The notes under the pieces: model-generated
The model's database searches: none
Seen by the model: only the letters and a program-made list of their open reading frames with translations
Told to the model about the DNA's origin: nothing
Shown here: positions 17,756 through 25,921 of the stretch, one piece after another
Layout: every line of letters starts with the position of its first letter
Numbering within the stretch: position 1 is the stretch's first letter
Source of the DNA: Beggiatoa leptomitoformis
GTDB taxonomy: Bacteria; Pseudomonadota; Gammaproteobacteria; Beggiatoales; Beggiatoaceae
Direction: 5' to 3'
Assembly (NCBI RefSeq): GCF_001305575.3
Contig: NZ_CP012373.2
Location: 558,001-622,000 of the forward strand
DNA length: 64,000 nucleotides
Position numbers and translations under genes: made by a program

Positions 17756-19729
17756 ATGATAATTACTGCTTCTGAAGAAAATACCCCGTTAGTATTAATT
17801 GTTGACGATGACGCAACAATGCGACTCTTAATGCGACATACGCTTAAAAAAGCGGGTTTCCACGTTGAAGAAGCAGGTGATGGACTGCCAGCACTCCAAA
17901 TTTTTAGAGAAAAAAAGCCTGATATTATCCTGCTTGATGTCATGATGCCCGGTATGGATGGTTACAGAACTTGTGCAGAAATTCGCAAAATACCAGGCGG
18001 GGAACACATTCCTATCCTCATGGTCACAGGTTTAGACGATATGGAATCTATCAACCAAGCATACGAGGCAGGGGCAACCGATTTTATTACCAAACCCATC
18101 ACCTATCCGCTATTGGGGCATCGTGTGCGCTATGCCTTACGGGCAAGCCAAGCAATGGCAAATGTGGGTAAAAGCCAAGCCAGTTTGGCACATGCGCAAG
18201 CCATTGCACATTTAGGTAATTGGGAATGGAATCTTGCTGAAAATACAATGCTTTGGTCAGATGAAATCTATCGCATCTTAGGACTTAGCACCCATACAGA
18301 AAATGCAACGACCGTTAAACCCAGCATAGAATCCTTATTAAAACAGGTGTATCCTGAAGACCACGCCTTGTTTTCTAGCCAGATAGATGCCGCAGTTAAA
18401 ACGGGAAATACCCTGAGTTTTGACCACCGAATTTTAATGCCTGATGGGAAAGTCCGTATTGTTCATGAACAAGGTGAAATCATGTTTAATGAACAGGGGA
18501 TTGCTATTTTAATGAATGGGACAACGCAAGATATTACTGAACGAAAATCAGTAGAAAATGAATTAGCTCAATACCGTAACCACTTAGAAGAATTGGTTGA
18601 AAAACGCACCGTTGAATTAACAGGTGCAAATGCCCAACTCCGTAAAGCCAAAGAGCAAGCCGAACAAGCAAATGAATTAAAAGATAAATTTGTATCGTTA
18701 GTTGCGCATGATTTACGCTCACCACTAGCGGGTATTATTTCCGCCTTAGAATATCTTTATACCGATGACGAAGCCCCCTTAAATGAAGATCATCAGGATA
18801 TTGTACGACGGTTATTAGAAATTGGTAAATCTGCTATACACTTAATTGAAGATGTTTTAAATATTAGCCGTTTAAAAACGGGCAAATTAACGCCAAAACC
18901 CAAGTTTTTAAATGCGCGACAAAAAGTTGAAAAAACCATTAATAATTTAAGTTATCTTGCCAAACAAAAAGGCGTAGAACTGGTTAATGACGTGCCTGAC
19001 GATGTACGCTTATTTGCAGATATCGCACTGTTAGGTGAAGTGATGCAAAACTTGGCTTCTAACTCCATCAAGTTTTGTAAAAAGGGCGATATCGTACGAT
19101 TTTTTGTTCCCGCTGACCGTCCTTCAACTATCGGTGTGCAAGATACAGGCATTGGTATTCCTGCGGAAAATCTTCCTAAACTCTTTAAAATCGAAGAAAA
19201 AACTTCAACCACAGGCACTGCAGGTGAAAAAGGAACAGGCTTTGGTTTACCTTTTAGCCAAGATATTATGTTGGCACATAATGGCGGATTAACGGTTGAA
19301 TCAGAACTGGGTAAGGGAACTACTTTTTTTATTAATTTACCCCTGATTACACCAACTGTATTAGTCATAGACCAAATAGACAATGAACGGGCTACGTTAA
19401 AAAACTTGCTACAACAATTTTCTATTCGGGTGTTAGAAAGCACTAATAAAGAAGAGGGATTTACACTTGCAGAACAAGAAGTTCCACATCTTATCTTTTG
19501 TGATTTAACCGACTGTGAATTAAATAGTACGGATTATGTAAATCGGTTAAAGCAAAATCCAGTGACTAAAGATATCAGTCTCATCATGATGAGTACCCTG
19601 ACAGATGAAACCATTTTGAATAAACTGGTTAATATGGGGGTTGATGATTTTTTACGTAAACCGCTTGATAATTCGGAAGTTATTAAACGATTAGAAAATA
19701 TATTACTCATACCACCGCCTGTGAGCTAA
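17756..19729 (+). CDS. Soluble hybrid histidine kinase (REC-PAS-HisKA-HATPase-REC)
   Basis: The 657-residue protein begins with a receiver (LIVDDDATMRLLMRHTL, LLDVMMPGMDGYR). A PAS/PAC domain at about 155-265 (LGNWEWNLAENTMLWSDEIYRILGL) is followed by a coiled coil. The HisKA domain carries VAHDLRSPLAGIISALEYL and the HATPase domain has GTGFGLPFSQDI. A C-terminal receiver-like domain has an unusual acceptor region, FCDLTDCELNS, and the conserved lysine in FLRKPL. No membrane segment is present. The following gene, encoding a membrane protein, starts 2 bp after the stop codon, so the two are probably translated together and may act together. Confidence 0.92.
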   Translation: MIITASEENTPLVLIVDDDATMRLLMRHTLKKAGFHVEEAGDGLPALQIFREKKPDIILLDVMMPGMDGYRTCAEIRKIPGGEHIPILMVTGLDDMESINQAYEAGATDFITKPITYPLLGHRVRYALRASQAMANVGKSQASLAHAQAIAHLGNWEWNLAENTMLWSDEIYRILGLSTHTENATTVKPSIESLLKQVYPEDHALFSSQIDAAVKTGNTLSFDHRILMPDGKVRIVHEQGEIMFNEQGIAILMNGTTQDITERKSVENELAQYRNHLEELVEKRTVELTGANAQLRKAKEQAEQANELKDKFVSLVAHDLRSPLAGIISALEYLYTDDEAPLNEDHQDIVRRLLEIGKSAIHLIEDVLNISRLKTGKLTPKPKFLNARQKVEKTINNLSYLAKQKGVELVNDVPDDVRLFADIALLGEVMQNLASNSIKFCKKGDIVRFFVPADRPSTIGVQDTGIGIPAENLPKLFKIEEKTSTTGTAGEKGTGFGLPFSQDIMLAHNGGLTVESELGKGTTFFINLPLITPTVLVIDQIDNERATLKNLLQQFSIRVLESTNKEEGFTLAEQEVPHLIFCDLTDCELNSTDYVNRLKQNPVTKDISLIMMSTLTDETILNKLVNMGVDDFLRKPLDNSEVIKRLENILLIPPPVS

Positions 19730-19731
19730 CA

Positions 19732-20901
19732 ATGTCTAACCCCGCCATTTTCTCAAAGAAAAATTTTTTTTGGCTAGGATTTTTCGGTATTCTCATTGTA
19801 CTCGGGTTATTTGCTATTTTTGCGAGCATACGCGGTAGTAAACAATTGGCGGAACAAAAAACAGCGGACAAACCACCGTTGCTAACCACTATCATTAATG
19901 GAAAAACGCTACCCGTTAGTAAAATTGGAAAATTATCCCCTGTCATACAGTCTGAAATAGACACTCAACGACAACAAAAAAATACCGCTTTACAACTTTA
20001 TATTCAGCAAGAAATCGACAACGCCTTTGAACCCGCATTGCAAAATATTCCACGATTTACCGATTGGTATTATTCCTTAACGGGTGAATATTCCCGTTAT
20101 TTGAGCGCGGTTACGGGAGATATGGGGGAATATCTTGCGGACAAAATGCAAGAAACCATTTTTGCTTCAGCGCATTTAAACAGTTTGTTAGACACAAAAC
20201 AGCAGTTATTTGATCAACACTTGACCCAGCAATTACAAGAAACCAGCGAGAGCTTAAAACAAACGTTATCTAACTTTCTGACACAAAACGAATTGACACC
20301 ACAAGCGAAAAACACCAACGTTATTATTAATGATACAGAGCATAATCTAAATTTAATCAGTGTATTAGACAAACATCTTGCCATTACTTCGGTTGATATT
20401 GGTAAACAAGTGGTGAGCGGATTAGCAGGAACAGCCATTGGCGTTGTTGCTGTAAAAGGCTTAGGCGCGTTGGTTGTGAAAAAAACGGTAGCGAAAGTGG
20501 CGGGAACGAGTTTATTTAAAACAGCTAGCGTATTGTTGACAAAATTGATGGCAAAGGCGGCAGTAAAAGGCGGCGGCGCAGGAACAGCAGCCATTGGCAG
20601 TGCTGCTATTTGTAGCCCGTTAGGACCTGTGGCAGTGGCTTGTGGAGCCGTTGCGGGTATTGCAACATGGTTGTTGGTGGACGAGGCGTTTATTCAGTTG
20701 GATGAAGCACTCAACAGAACAGCATTTGAAGCGGAAATTCGGCAAGCAATTATCAACCAACGCGAAGAGCTAAAAACAGCACTCGTCTCAACGTATCAAA
20801 CAGTATTTGAGCAACAACTCAATATGTTAGGAACAGACATATCGCAACGCATTCAGCAAATCGAACAAAAGTTCGTTCCAGCAGAGGCGGTTAGACAGTA
20901 A
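19732..20901 (+). CDS. Membrane protein of unknown function coupled to a histidine kinase
   Basis: I do not recognise a family for this 389-residue protein. It has one N-terminal membrane helix (FFWLGFFGILIVLGLFAIFA) and a long, probably periplasmic helical region. A Gly/Ala-rich hydrophobic stretch lies at about 225-320, including GGGAGTAAIGSAAICSPLGPVAVACGAVAGIATWLL, followed by a C-terminal amphipathic helix. The Gly/Ala stretch resembles membrane-inserting segments of pore-forming or fusion proteins, but this is only impression. It starts 2 bp after the hybrid kinase gene, which argues for joint expression. A short GC-rich hairpin at 20920-20938 follows. Confidence 0.75.
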   Translation: MSNPAIFSKKNFFWLGFFGILIVLGLFAIFASIRGSKQLAEQKTADKPPLLTTIINGKTLPVSKIGKLSPVIQSEIDTQRQQKNTALQLYIQQEIDNAFEPALQNIPRFTDWYYSLTGEYSRYLSAVTGDMGEYLADKMQETIFASAHLNSLLDTKQQLFDQHLTQQLQETSESLKQTLSNFLTQNELTPQAKNTNVIINDTEHNLNLISVLDKHLAITSVDIGKQVVSGLAGTAIGVVAVKGLGALVVKKTVAKVAGTSLFKTASVLLTKLMAKAAVKGGGAGTAAIGSAAICSPLGPVAVACGAVAGIATWLLVDEAFIQLDEALNRTAFEAEIRQAIINQREELKTALVSTYQTVFEQQLNMLGTDISQRIQQIEQKFVPAEAVRQ

Positions 20902-20919
20902 AACGGGCAATTCATTTCA

Positions 20920-20938
20920 AAGGGGATTATTCCCCCTT
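20920..20938. terminator. Short hairpin between convergent genes
   Basis: AAGGGG and CCCCTT pair around ATTATTC between the converging membrane protein and bfd genes. It is a short but GC-rich stem and a probable terminator. Confidence 0.4.
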
Positions 20939-20943
20939 CTCCA

Positions 20944-21186
20944 CTACAAGGTAGCTTCTGATATCAACCCACGTTGTAAAACGGGCAAATCCCGCGCTGT
21001 ATGTTTGTAATCAGGGAGTTCTTGTAAACATTCTTTTAAAATACAATGCGCGTGCTTACCACATTGCCCACACTGTCCTGCTACGCCCAATGTTTGGCGG
21101 AGCTGACGCATACTGCAAACACCCTGCGCTGTAACAGCTTCACGAATGTGAGTATCAGTAACACCATAACATAAACAGACATACAT
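20944..21186 (-). CDS. bfd: Bacterioferritin-associated ferredoxin (Bfd-like)
   Basis: The 80-residue product starts MYVCLCYGVTDTHIREAV and has four cysteines in the BFD-type [2Fe-2S] pattern: CxC near the N-terminus and CGQC about 34 residues later. Bfd reduces iron stored in bacterioferritin so that it can be mobilised. I start at ATG 21186, preceded by AGGTG; an in-frame extension to 21237 has no ribosome site. A Fur-like box 60-78 bp upstream indicates iron repression. The C-terminal ~25 residues extend beyond the usual ~64-residue Bfd. No bacterioferritin gene is adjacent. Confidence 0.9.
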   Translation of the reverse strand: MYVCLCYGVTDTHIREAVTAQGVCSMRQLRQTLGVAGQCGQCGKHAHCILKECLQELPDYKHTARDLPVLQRGLISEATL

Positions 21187-21245
21187 AATTAAGCACCTAT
21201 TTACAAGATGTAAGTTGAGTATTCTACCTGTTTGCAAGTATAGGT

Positions 21246-21264
21246 CTAAATGAGAATCATTGTC
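21246..21264 (-). promoter_or_regulatory. Fur box upstream of bfd
   Basis: The 19-mer CTAAATGAGAATCATTGTC matches the Fur consensus GATAATGATAATCATTATC at 14 of 19 positions, including the central AATCATT. Its position 60 bp before the bfd start suits an operator. This predicts derepression under iron limitation. Confidence 0.75.
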
Positions 21265-21501
21265 AACTTTGTTTGTATTAAAGCCCGAAACAGGGTGTTT
21301 TTTGTTGCAAATCCAACATTACTCACAACACACAATAAAAACAATACAACTTAACTTATTGTTTATTTAAATTAAAACTGGTTATCTGAACAATAACTGT
21401 TATTGAATAAAGCGTGACTAGTTTAGAAGTGCAAGTTATATACCGCTGTGTGCTACTGGGGTATGTTGAAAAAATGGGGGAAATAGATAATCGATAGACA
21501 A

Positions 21502-21536
21502 GAAAAAACCCACATATTATGTAAAAACTATGTGGG
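21502..21536 (-). terminator. Intrinsic terminator of the 204-residue unknown gene
   Basis: Read on the minus strand, CCCACATA and TATGTGGG form a perfect 8-bp stem followed directly by TTTTTTC. It starts about 10 bp after the gene's stop codon. Confidence 0.85.
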
Positions 21537-21546
21537 CGATACAGCA

Positions 21547-22161
21547 TTAGTGCGTATGTGGTTTGTTTTTAAATCGAGCATAAAGTGTAGAATCTGGTTG
21601 TGGTTGCGTTGTTTTAACAGGAAAACCATTGCTATATAAAGCAAGCGTCGCAAGGGCATGAGGGCTGTTCGTATCACTCCATAAATCCATTGCATCTAGG
21701 GGTTGCAAACAGGGTTTATGTGTATTCACTTCACGAGTTGCTTGTAAAACATCCATTAAGGCAACAAAACGTGCAGATAAGGCCTCGTAAAGTGTCGCTC
21801 GCATATCAGCTAATGAATCTGCCAAAACGCCGTAGGCGGAAACACCTAAATCAACATAATAGCTAATGTTCACCCGTCGCCGTTGCGCTCTCCCTGGAAA
21901 AAGCCCTGAATACAGCAAACATTTATCCCCTACATCACGCAGTTGGTCAGCGCGTAATTTCCCAGTCATTTCTGCTGTTTGCAAATACTCTACCGCAAGT
22001 ACACTATTTGCGATATCGGCTGCATTCACATAACGCATTAATAAAAAAACTAAATAGCTTTCTAATTCCTCACCAAGACGTGCATGACACATAGATTCTG
22101 CCTCATTGACTAAGGCATGCCACTGTGCAGTACTGGTTGGGTGTAGAACGAGCGTATCCAT
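21547..22161 (-). CDS. Hypothetical cytoplasmic protein
   Basis: I do not recognise this 204-residue protein. It is mainly helical, without a signal peptide or membrane segment. Notable parts are an acidic N-terminal helix (EAESMCHARLGEELESYLVFLLMRY split around residue 30) and a central stretch VGDKCLLYSGLFPGRAQRR. A start at ATG 22161 is chosen because GAGGAGG lies eight bases before it. The gene is single, with its own terminator at 21502-21536. It faces the divergent acidic protein gene at 22417, with 255 bp between them. The function is unknown. Confidence 0.75.
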   Translation of the reverse strand: MDTLVLHPTSTAQWHALVNEAESMCHARLGEELESYLVFLLMRYVNAADIANSVLAVEYLQTAEMTGKLRADQLRDVGDKCLLYSGLFPGRAQRRRVNISYYVDLGVSAYGVLADSLADMRATLYEALSARFVALMDVLQATREVNTHKPCLQPLDAMDLWSDTNSPHALATLALYSNGFPVKTTQPQPDSTLYARFKNKPHTH

Positions 22162-22416
22162 GATAAAACCTCCTCTATAACGTAAATGGCTTTCTAACAC
22201 GCTTAACTATCTGTCAAGCATTTTTTGCGCCCGTTTTCCAGATTCACTTTATAATGGGTGTGTAAAGCATGGAATATGCGTAGAATATAGAGATGTAAAT
22301 AGGCAATAATTGCCGTTTTTCAAAGTCAGGACAGTGTAAGTTGTTAGACAAGATATGTTTATTGTGCTATCCCCTACGTTATTGCATCACTGGCTAACAA
22401 CCTAACGGAGAAAGTT

Positions 22417-22872
22417 ATGTTTGAACACAGAACCAGACAAATTATTCAGGAAAAATATCTTGAATTAGTCAGACAAGCCGTTGACGTACTTAAAGCCATT
22501 CCAACCAAACAGTTACAGGATGTTGGCAGTGCTTATGACAATGTATGGGAGGCATTTACTCAAGAAGTACAGCGTGAAGATGCGGTGCATTTTAGTAGCT
22601 TAATCACCGATGTTTGCCGCCAAATGGTGCAAACACTCACCATCACCGAATTACAATTACTCTGGTTACTTTCTGATGGTTGTTTTGATTGGGATGATGA
22701 AGACGAATTTCCCGAGATAGAACAAATCGTCATAGATGTGATGGATGAATTATCCTCGTGGATTGAACAAGAAGCAGAAGAACCTGAACTTGAAGAGGAT
22801 TTTGACGATGACGATGATGATTTTGAAGTCGAATATTACGAAGAGGACGACAGCCACAAACGCAAACATTAA
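22417..22872 (+). CDS. Hypothetical small protein with highly acidic tail
   Basis: The 151-residue protein has a helical N-terminal part (about 1-85) and a very acidic C-terminal third, in which runs of Asp and Glu dominate and which ends in HKRKH. No family is recognised. The acidic tail might mimic nucleic acid or bind basic partners or metal ions, but there is no direct evidence. GGAG precedes the ATG. A strong hairpin at 22921-22948 follows. It is monocistronic. Confidence 0.75.
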   Translation: MFEHRTRQIIQEKYLELVRQAVDVLKAIPTKQLQDVGSAYDNVWEAFTQEVQREDAVHFSSLITDVCRQMVQTLTITELQLLWLLSDGCFDWDDEDEFPEIEQIVIDVMDELSSWIEQEAEEPELEEDFDDDDDDFEVEYYEEDDSHKRKH

Positions 22873-22920
22873 CCATGGCTGCTGAAACTCAACAAGCTTT
22901 TTGTTGAAAGACAACATAAT

Positions 22921-22948
22921 AAAATCCAAAGCCTGCGCTTTGGATTTT
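22921..22948. terminator. Strong bidirectional terminator
   Basis: AAAATCCAAAG and CTTTGGATTTT form a perfect 11-bp stem around CCTGCG, with A/T tracts on both sides. It sits between the converging acidic-protein and cbpA genes. Confidence 0.9.
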
Positions 22949-22952
22949 ACAT

Positions 22953-23888
22953 TTACGCACCTAATAAGTCTTTTCTGGGGTCAAAAGGAAACGTTTCTGC
23001 CATTTTTTGATAAAACTGGCGTGCTTGCTCCGTTTCTGCGCGTGGTGTAACAATTTGTAATACAACATATTGGTCACCTGCTGGTTTACCTGCTAACCCT
23101 CTCCCACGCAAGCGCAATTTTTGCCCTGATTGAGAATCCATCGGGATTTTTAGATCAACATTCCCCCCCAATGTAGGCACGGCAACCGTTGCCCCTAAAG
23201 CCGCTTCCCATGGTGTGATGGGTAACGTAAGATAAATATCATGTCCTTCAACTCGATAAATAGCATGGGGTTGTAAATTGATTTCTAAATACAAATCGCC
23301 ATTTGTTCCACCACCCATGCCCGCAGAACCTTGTCCTGCTAAACGAATTTTTTGCCCCGAACTTATGCCTACAGGCACTTTAACGTTTAAAGTGCGTGTT
23401 TTATTTTGTGTATGTCCTTGTGCATCCATTTCAGGTATTTGAATTTGCACAGAACGTGTCGTTCCCTGATAAGCTTCTTCTAGGGTGATAGACAATTGCG
23501 CGTGCTGGTCTTCCCCCTGCATACGAAAATGACTTTGTGTACGGCCGCGTTTCGCATTGCGGGTATTAAAAATATTTTCAAAAAAATCACCAAAATCAAC
23601 AGTACTACTATTTCCCCCAAACCCACCTGTAAAATTCCAATCAGGTGGTGGATTAAATTCTTGCCCTGCTTTCCATTGCGCACCTAACTGGTCATAGGCA
23701 GCTCGTTTGTCAGCATCTTGCAATACTTCATGTGCTTCATTAATTTCCTTAATTTTTTGTTCAGCATCTTTTTCTTTACTAACATCAGGGTGATATTTAC
23801 GTACCAAACGACGATAAGCCTTTTTAATATCTTCTGCACTGGCAGTACGCGATACCCCTAATGTTTGATAATAATCTTTATATTCCAT
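22953..23888 (-). CDS. cbpA: DnaJ-class co-chaperone CbpA
   Basis: The 311-residue protein has an N-terminal J-domain with the HPD motif (KYHPDVSKE) and a Gly/Phe-containing linker (GGFGGNSSTVDFGDFFENIF). Two C-terminal substrate-binding beta domains follow, and no zinc-finger cysteines are present. This is the CbpA (type II Hsp40) architecture of normal length. It stimulates DnaK ATPase and delivers unfolded proteins in the cytoplasm. It lies directly downstream of hsp20 on the same strand, but a hairpin at 23925-23962 separates them. AGAGGTG precedes the start. Confidence 0.95.
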   Translation of the reverse strand: MEYKDYYQTLGVSRTASAEDIKKAYRRLVRKYHPDVSKEKDAEQKIKEINEAHEVLQDADKRAAYDQLGAQWKAGQEFNPPPDWNFTGGFGGNSSTVDFGDFFENIFNTRNAKRGRTQSHFRMQGEDQHAQLSITLEEAYQGTTRSVQIQIPEMDAQGHTQNKTRTLNVKVPVGISSGQKIRLAGQGSAGMGGGTNGDLYLEINLQPHAIYRVEGHDIYLTLPITPWEAALGATVAVPTLGGNVDLKIPMDSQSGQKLRLRGRGLAGKPAGDQYVVLQIVTPRAETEQARQFYQKMAETFPFDPRKDLLGA

Positions 23889-23924
23889 AAATTATGCACC
23901 TCTAGCATCACAAGCACCAATGAC

Positions 23925-23962
23925 AAAAACCCCACAACACGTTTAACGCGCCATGGGGTTTT
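23925..23962 (-). terminator. Hairpin between hsp20 and cbpA
   Basis: AAAACCCCA and TGGGGTTTT pair over a 19-nt loop; on the minus strand the stem ends in TTTTTG. It could terminate or attenuate hsp20 transcription before cbpA. Confidence 0.7.
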
Positions 23963-23977
23963 GTTATTTATACAGCC

Positions 23978-24427
23978 TTAACTGATATTAACATTAATCT
24001 TGCGTGGTTGGGCAATCTCCCGTTTAGGAATGGTAATTTCTAACACCCCATGTTTACCCACTGCGCTGATTTTCTCTGCATCTGCCGTATCAGGCAAACC
24101 AAATCGCCGATAAAAAGTACCCCGTATGCGTTCTATCCGCTTGTAATACTTGCGTTCATCTGTTGTTTCTGCGGAACGCTCACCCTTAATAGTTAAAACA
24201 CCATTTTCCATCGTAATTTCGATGTTTTGTGGGTCAACACCCGGAATGTCTGCGTGAATAACAAACGCCTTTTCTTCTTCCTTGATATCAACGGCAGGTA
24301 CCCATGCACTTGTTGCAACAGTGGTATCCTCATCACTATTAGGAACAGATCGCCCATAGTATTGTTCGAGGTCTTTCATCAGTTGATTTAAACCACCCCA
24401 AGGTTCATAGCGTGCAATTTTCATCAT
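23978..24427 (-). CDS. hsp20: Hsp20/alpha-crystallin small heat-shock protein
   Basis: The 149-residue protein contains an alpha-crystallin domain: WVPAVDIKEEEKAFVIHADIPGVDP split across strands, then ENGVLTIKGER and the conserved GVLEITIPK, with a C-terminal basic-proline tail. It is a holdase that binds unfolding proteins without ATP. Two adjacent ATG codons (24427 and 24424) both lie behind AGGAGA, so the exact start is ambiguous by one codon. A sigma32-like promoter lies about 50 bp upstream. The CbpA co-chaperone gene follows. Confidence 0.95.
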   Translation of the reverse strand: MMKIARYEPWGGLNQLMKDLEQYYGRSVPNSDEDTTVATSAWVPAVDIKEEEKAFVIHADIPGVDPQNIEITMENGVLTIKGERSAETTDERKYYKRIERIRGTFYRRFGLPDTADAEKISAVGKHGVLEITIPKREIAQPRKINVNIS

Positions 24428-24473
24428 GATTCTCCTGTTTGGTTAAAAAGCACTTAATGAATTGTTTGCTAAA

Positions 24474-24504
24474 AAGATAAGGGTGATTATAAAAATTTCA
24501 AGAG
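24474..24504 (-). promoter_or_regulatory. Sigma32-type heat-shock promoter of hsp20
   Basis: On the minus strand CTCTTGAAA is followed after about 11-12 bases by CACCCTTATCT. The -35 part matches the CTTGAAA heat-shock consensus exactly and the -10 part resembles CCCCATNT. The spacing to the hsp20 start (about 50 bp) is suitable. Confidence 0.65.
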
Positions 24505-24628
24505 AAAATTTGCACTAAAGCACAATATCTAAAATTAATATAATTAACAGTATATTGGCGTAATAATAAATCAATCCTGTCAATTCTAGTCCATGCAACA
24601 TGACCAGCTCATAAATGGGCTTATTTGC

Positions 24629-25834
24629 TTAAAAGTGGCAGCGATTTTCTTTTTCGTCAAAACCCAGCATATCTAAATTATTTGTTGGGTGCATAAATCC
24701 AGATAAAGGGGCAGTGGTAACAACCCAGTTATCTGCGGTTAAAAAGATTGCTTGGCGTAGCTGATTGTTCCACTTGCGAAAACTAGAGCGTCCACCTTTG
24801 ACACTGTCAATCATAATTTCATCACCGCGAATATAATCACGTAGGGTGACAAAATCGGTTGTCGTTTTCCGCAAGACGGCTTCAGCAATGATTTTAATAC
24901 TTATCCATGCTGACCAGTCATAACCTGTGCCATGTCGTTGCGCTTCTTTTAAAAAACGACCATTGACTTGGGGCGCGCCATTACGTTCCCATGACCAATG
25001 CCACCAATTAGGGACTAGACCCGCTGCCCCAACAACTAAACGCGGTGTTTGGGTCTGATAAGGGACTGAACGAGCAAAATCGCCAGTGCCATCCGCAATG
25101 AATAAGGCATCATAGTCAACATTAGAGGTGAGTAGCGCGACATTATTTTGTTCACGGTCGCGGGGGTCACGTCCTAACATATAATCACGGACTTCTACAA
25201 TTTTTAAACCAAAACGTTTAGCTGAACGAGTAAAGGCATCATGCAATTGTAAATCATCAGGATTTGTGCCTTTTAACTCTAAAATATTCCGCCATTTACG
25301 GGAAATTAAATATTGTGCTAACGCATCCGTCAACATTTCCCAACTGGGGGCTATGTGCAATACATGTGCTTGACAATCTTCGTTACGCAAATTCATGTTT
25401 AATGCACTGATATTAAATAGTAAAATATTTTTATCTTTTGTCCGTTGACCAAGTTGTGCCAAGGTATCACTAGGCAAGTCCAGCAAGAAAAAACGAATCC
25501 CTGTATCGTACTGTTGATTAAGTGCCGTCATGAGTTCTTCAATATCACTACCACTGGCTTTTTCTAATACGAGACGAATATTAATGGCTTGTAAGGGAAA
25601 ACGACTGTCTTTAACTGCAACGACAGCACCCGCATACGGACGACCCCATGGTTGAAATTGTAATTGCTCTTCCGTGTGGCGTGTACTATAACGCGCATCA
25701 GTTGTTTGTTCTAAATAGCCAATTCGCATCAGTTGCGCGGTGTTGGCGGCAACATTAGCTGTATCATCGGCAAAAACAGTTAATGCTGTTAGTAACCCAG
25801 TAAAAAATAAAAAAAAACGCAGTTGCATAGGCAT
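24629..25834 (-). CDS. Periplasmic ABC-type binding protein of the PQQ-dependent alcohol dehydrogenase system type
   Basis: The 401-residue precursor has a signal peptide (RFFLFFTGLLTALTVFA). Its body looks like the type I periplasmic binding family member found in PQQ-dependent alcohol oxidation clusters (TIGR03863-like). Recognisable segments are RIGYLEQ near the start, WGRPYAGAVVAVKDSRFP, WRNILELKG, FIADGTGDFARSVPY, WHWSWERNGAPQVN and SFRKWNNQLRQAIFLT. No ABC permease, ATPase or PQQ dehydrogenase gene adjoins it here, so it is an orphan component. The sugar dehydrogenase-like gene at 54.7 kb is far away. The ligand is unknown. Confidence 0.75.
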   Translation of the reverse strand: MPMQLRFFLFFTGLLTALTVFADDTANVAANTAQLMRIGYLEQTTDARYSTRHTEEQLQFQPWGRPYAGAVVAVKDSRFPLQAINIRLVLEKASGSDIEELMTALNQQYDTGIRFFLLDLPSDTLAQLGQRTKDKNILLFNISALNMNLRNEDCQAHVLHIAPSWEMLTDALAQYLISRKWRNILELKGTNPDDLQLHDAFTRSAKRFGLKIVEVRDYMLGRDPRDREQNNVALLTSNVDYDALFIADGTGDFARSVPYQTQTPRLVVGAAGLVPNWWHWSWERNGAPQVNGRFLKEAQRHGTGYDWSAWISIKIIAEAVLRKTTTDFVTLRDYIRGDEIMIDSVKGGRSSFRKWNNQLRQAIFLTADNWVVTTAPLSGFMHPTNNLDMLGFDEKENRCHF

Positions 25835-25921
25835 ATTTGCAAAATCTCCTTGTGGTTTAGTAGATAGTGTCTATTGTGTAAGCTGTATCGCCATTCTACC
25901 CTTTTACAATAACTGAAAATA

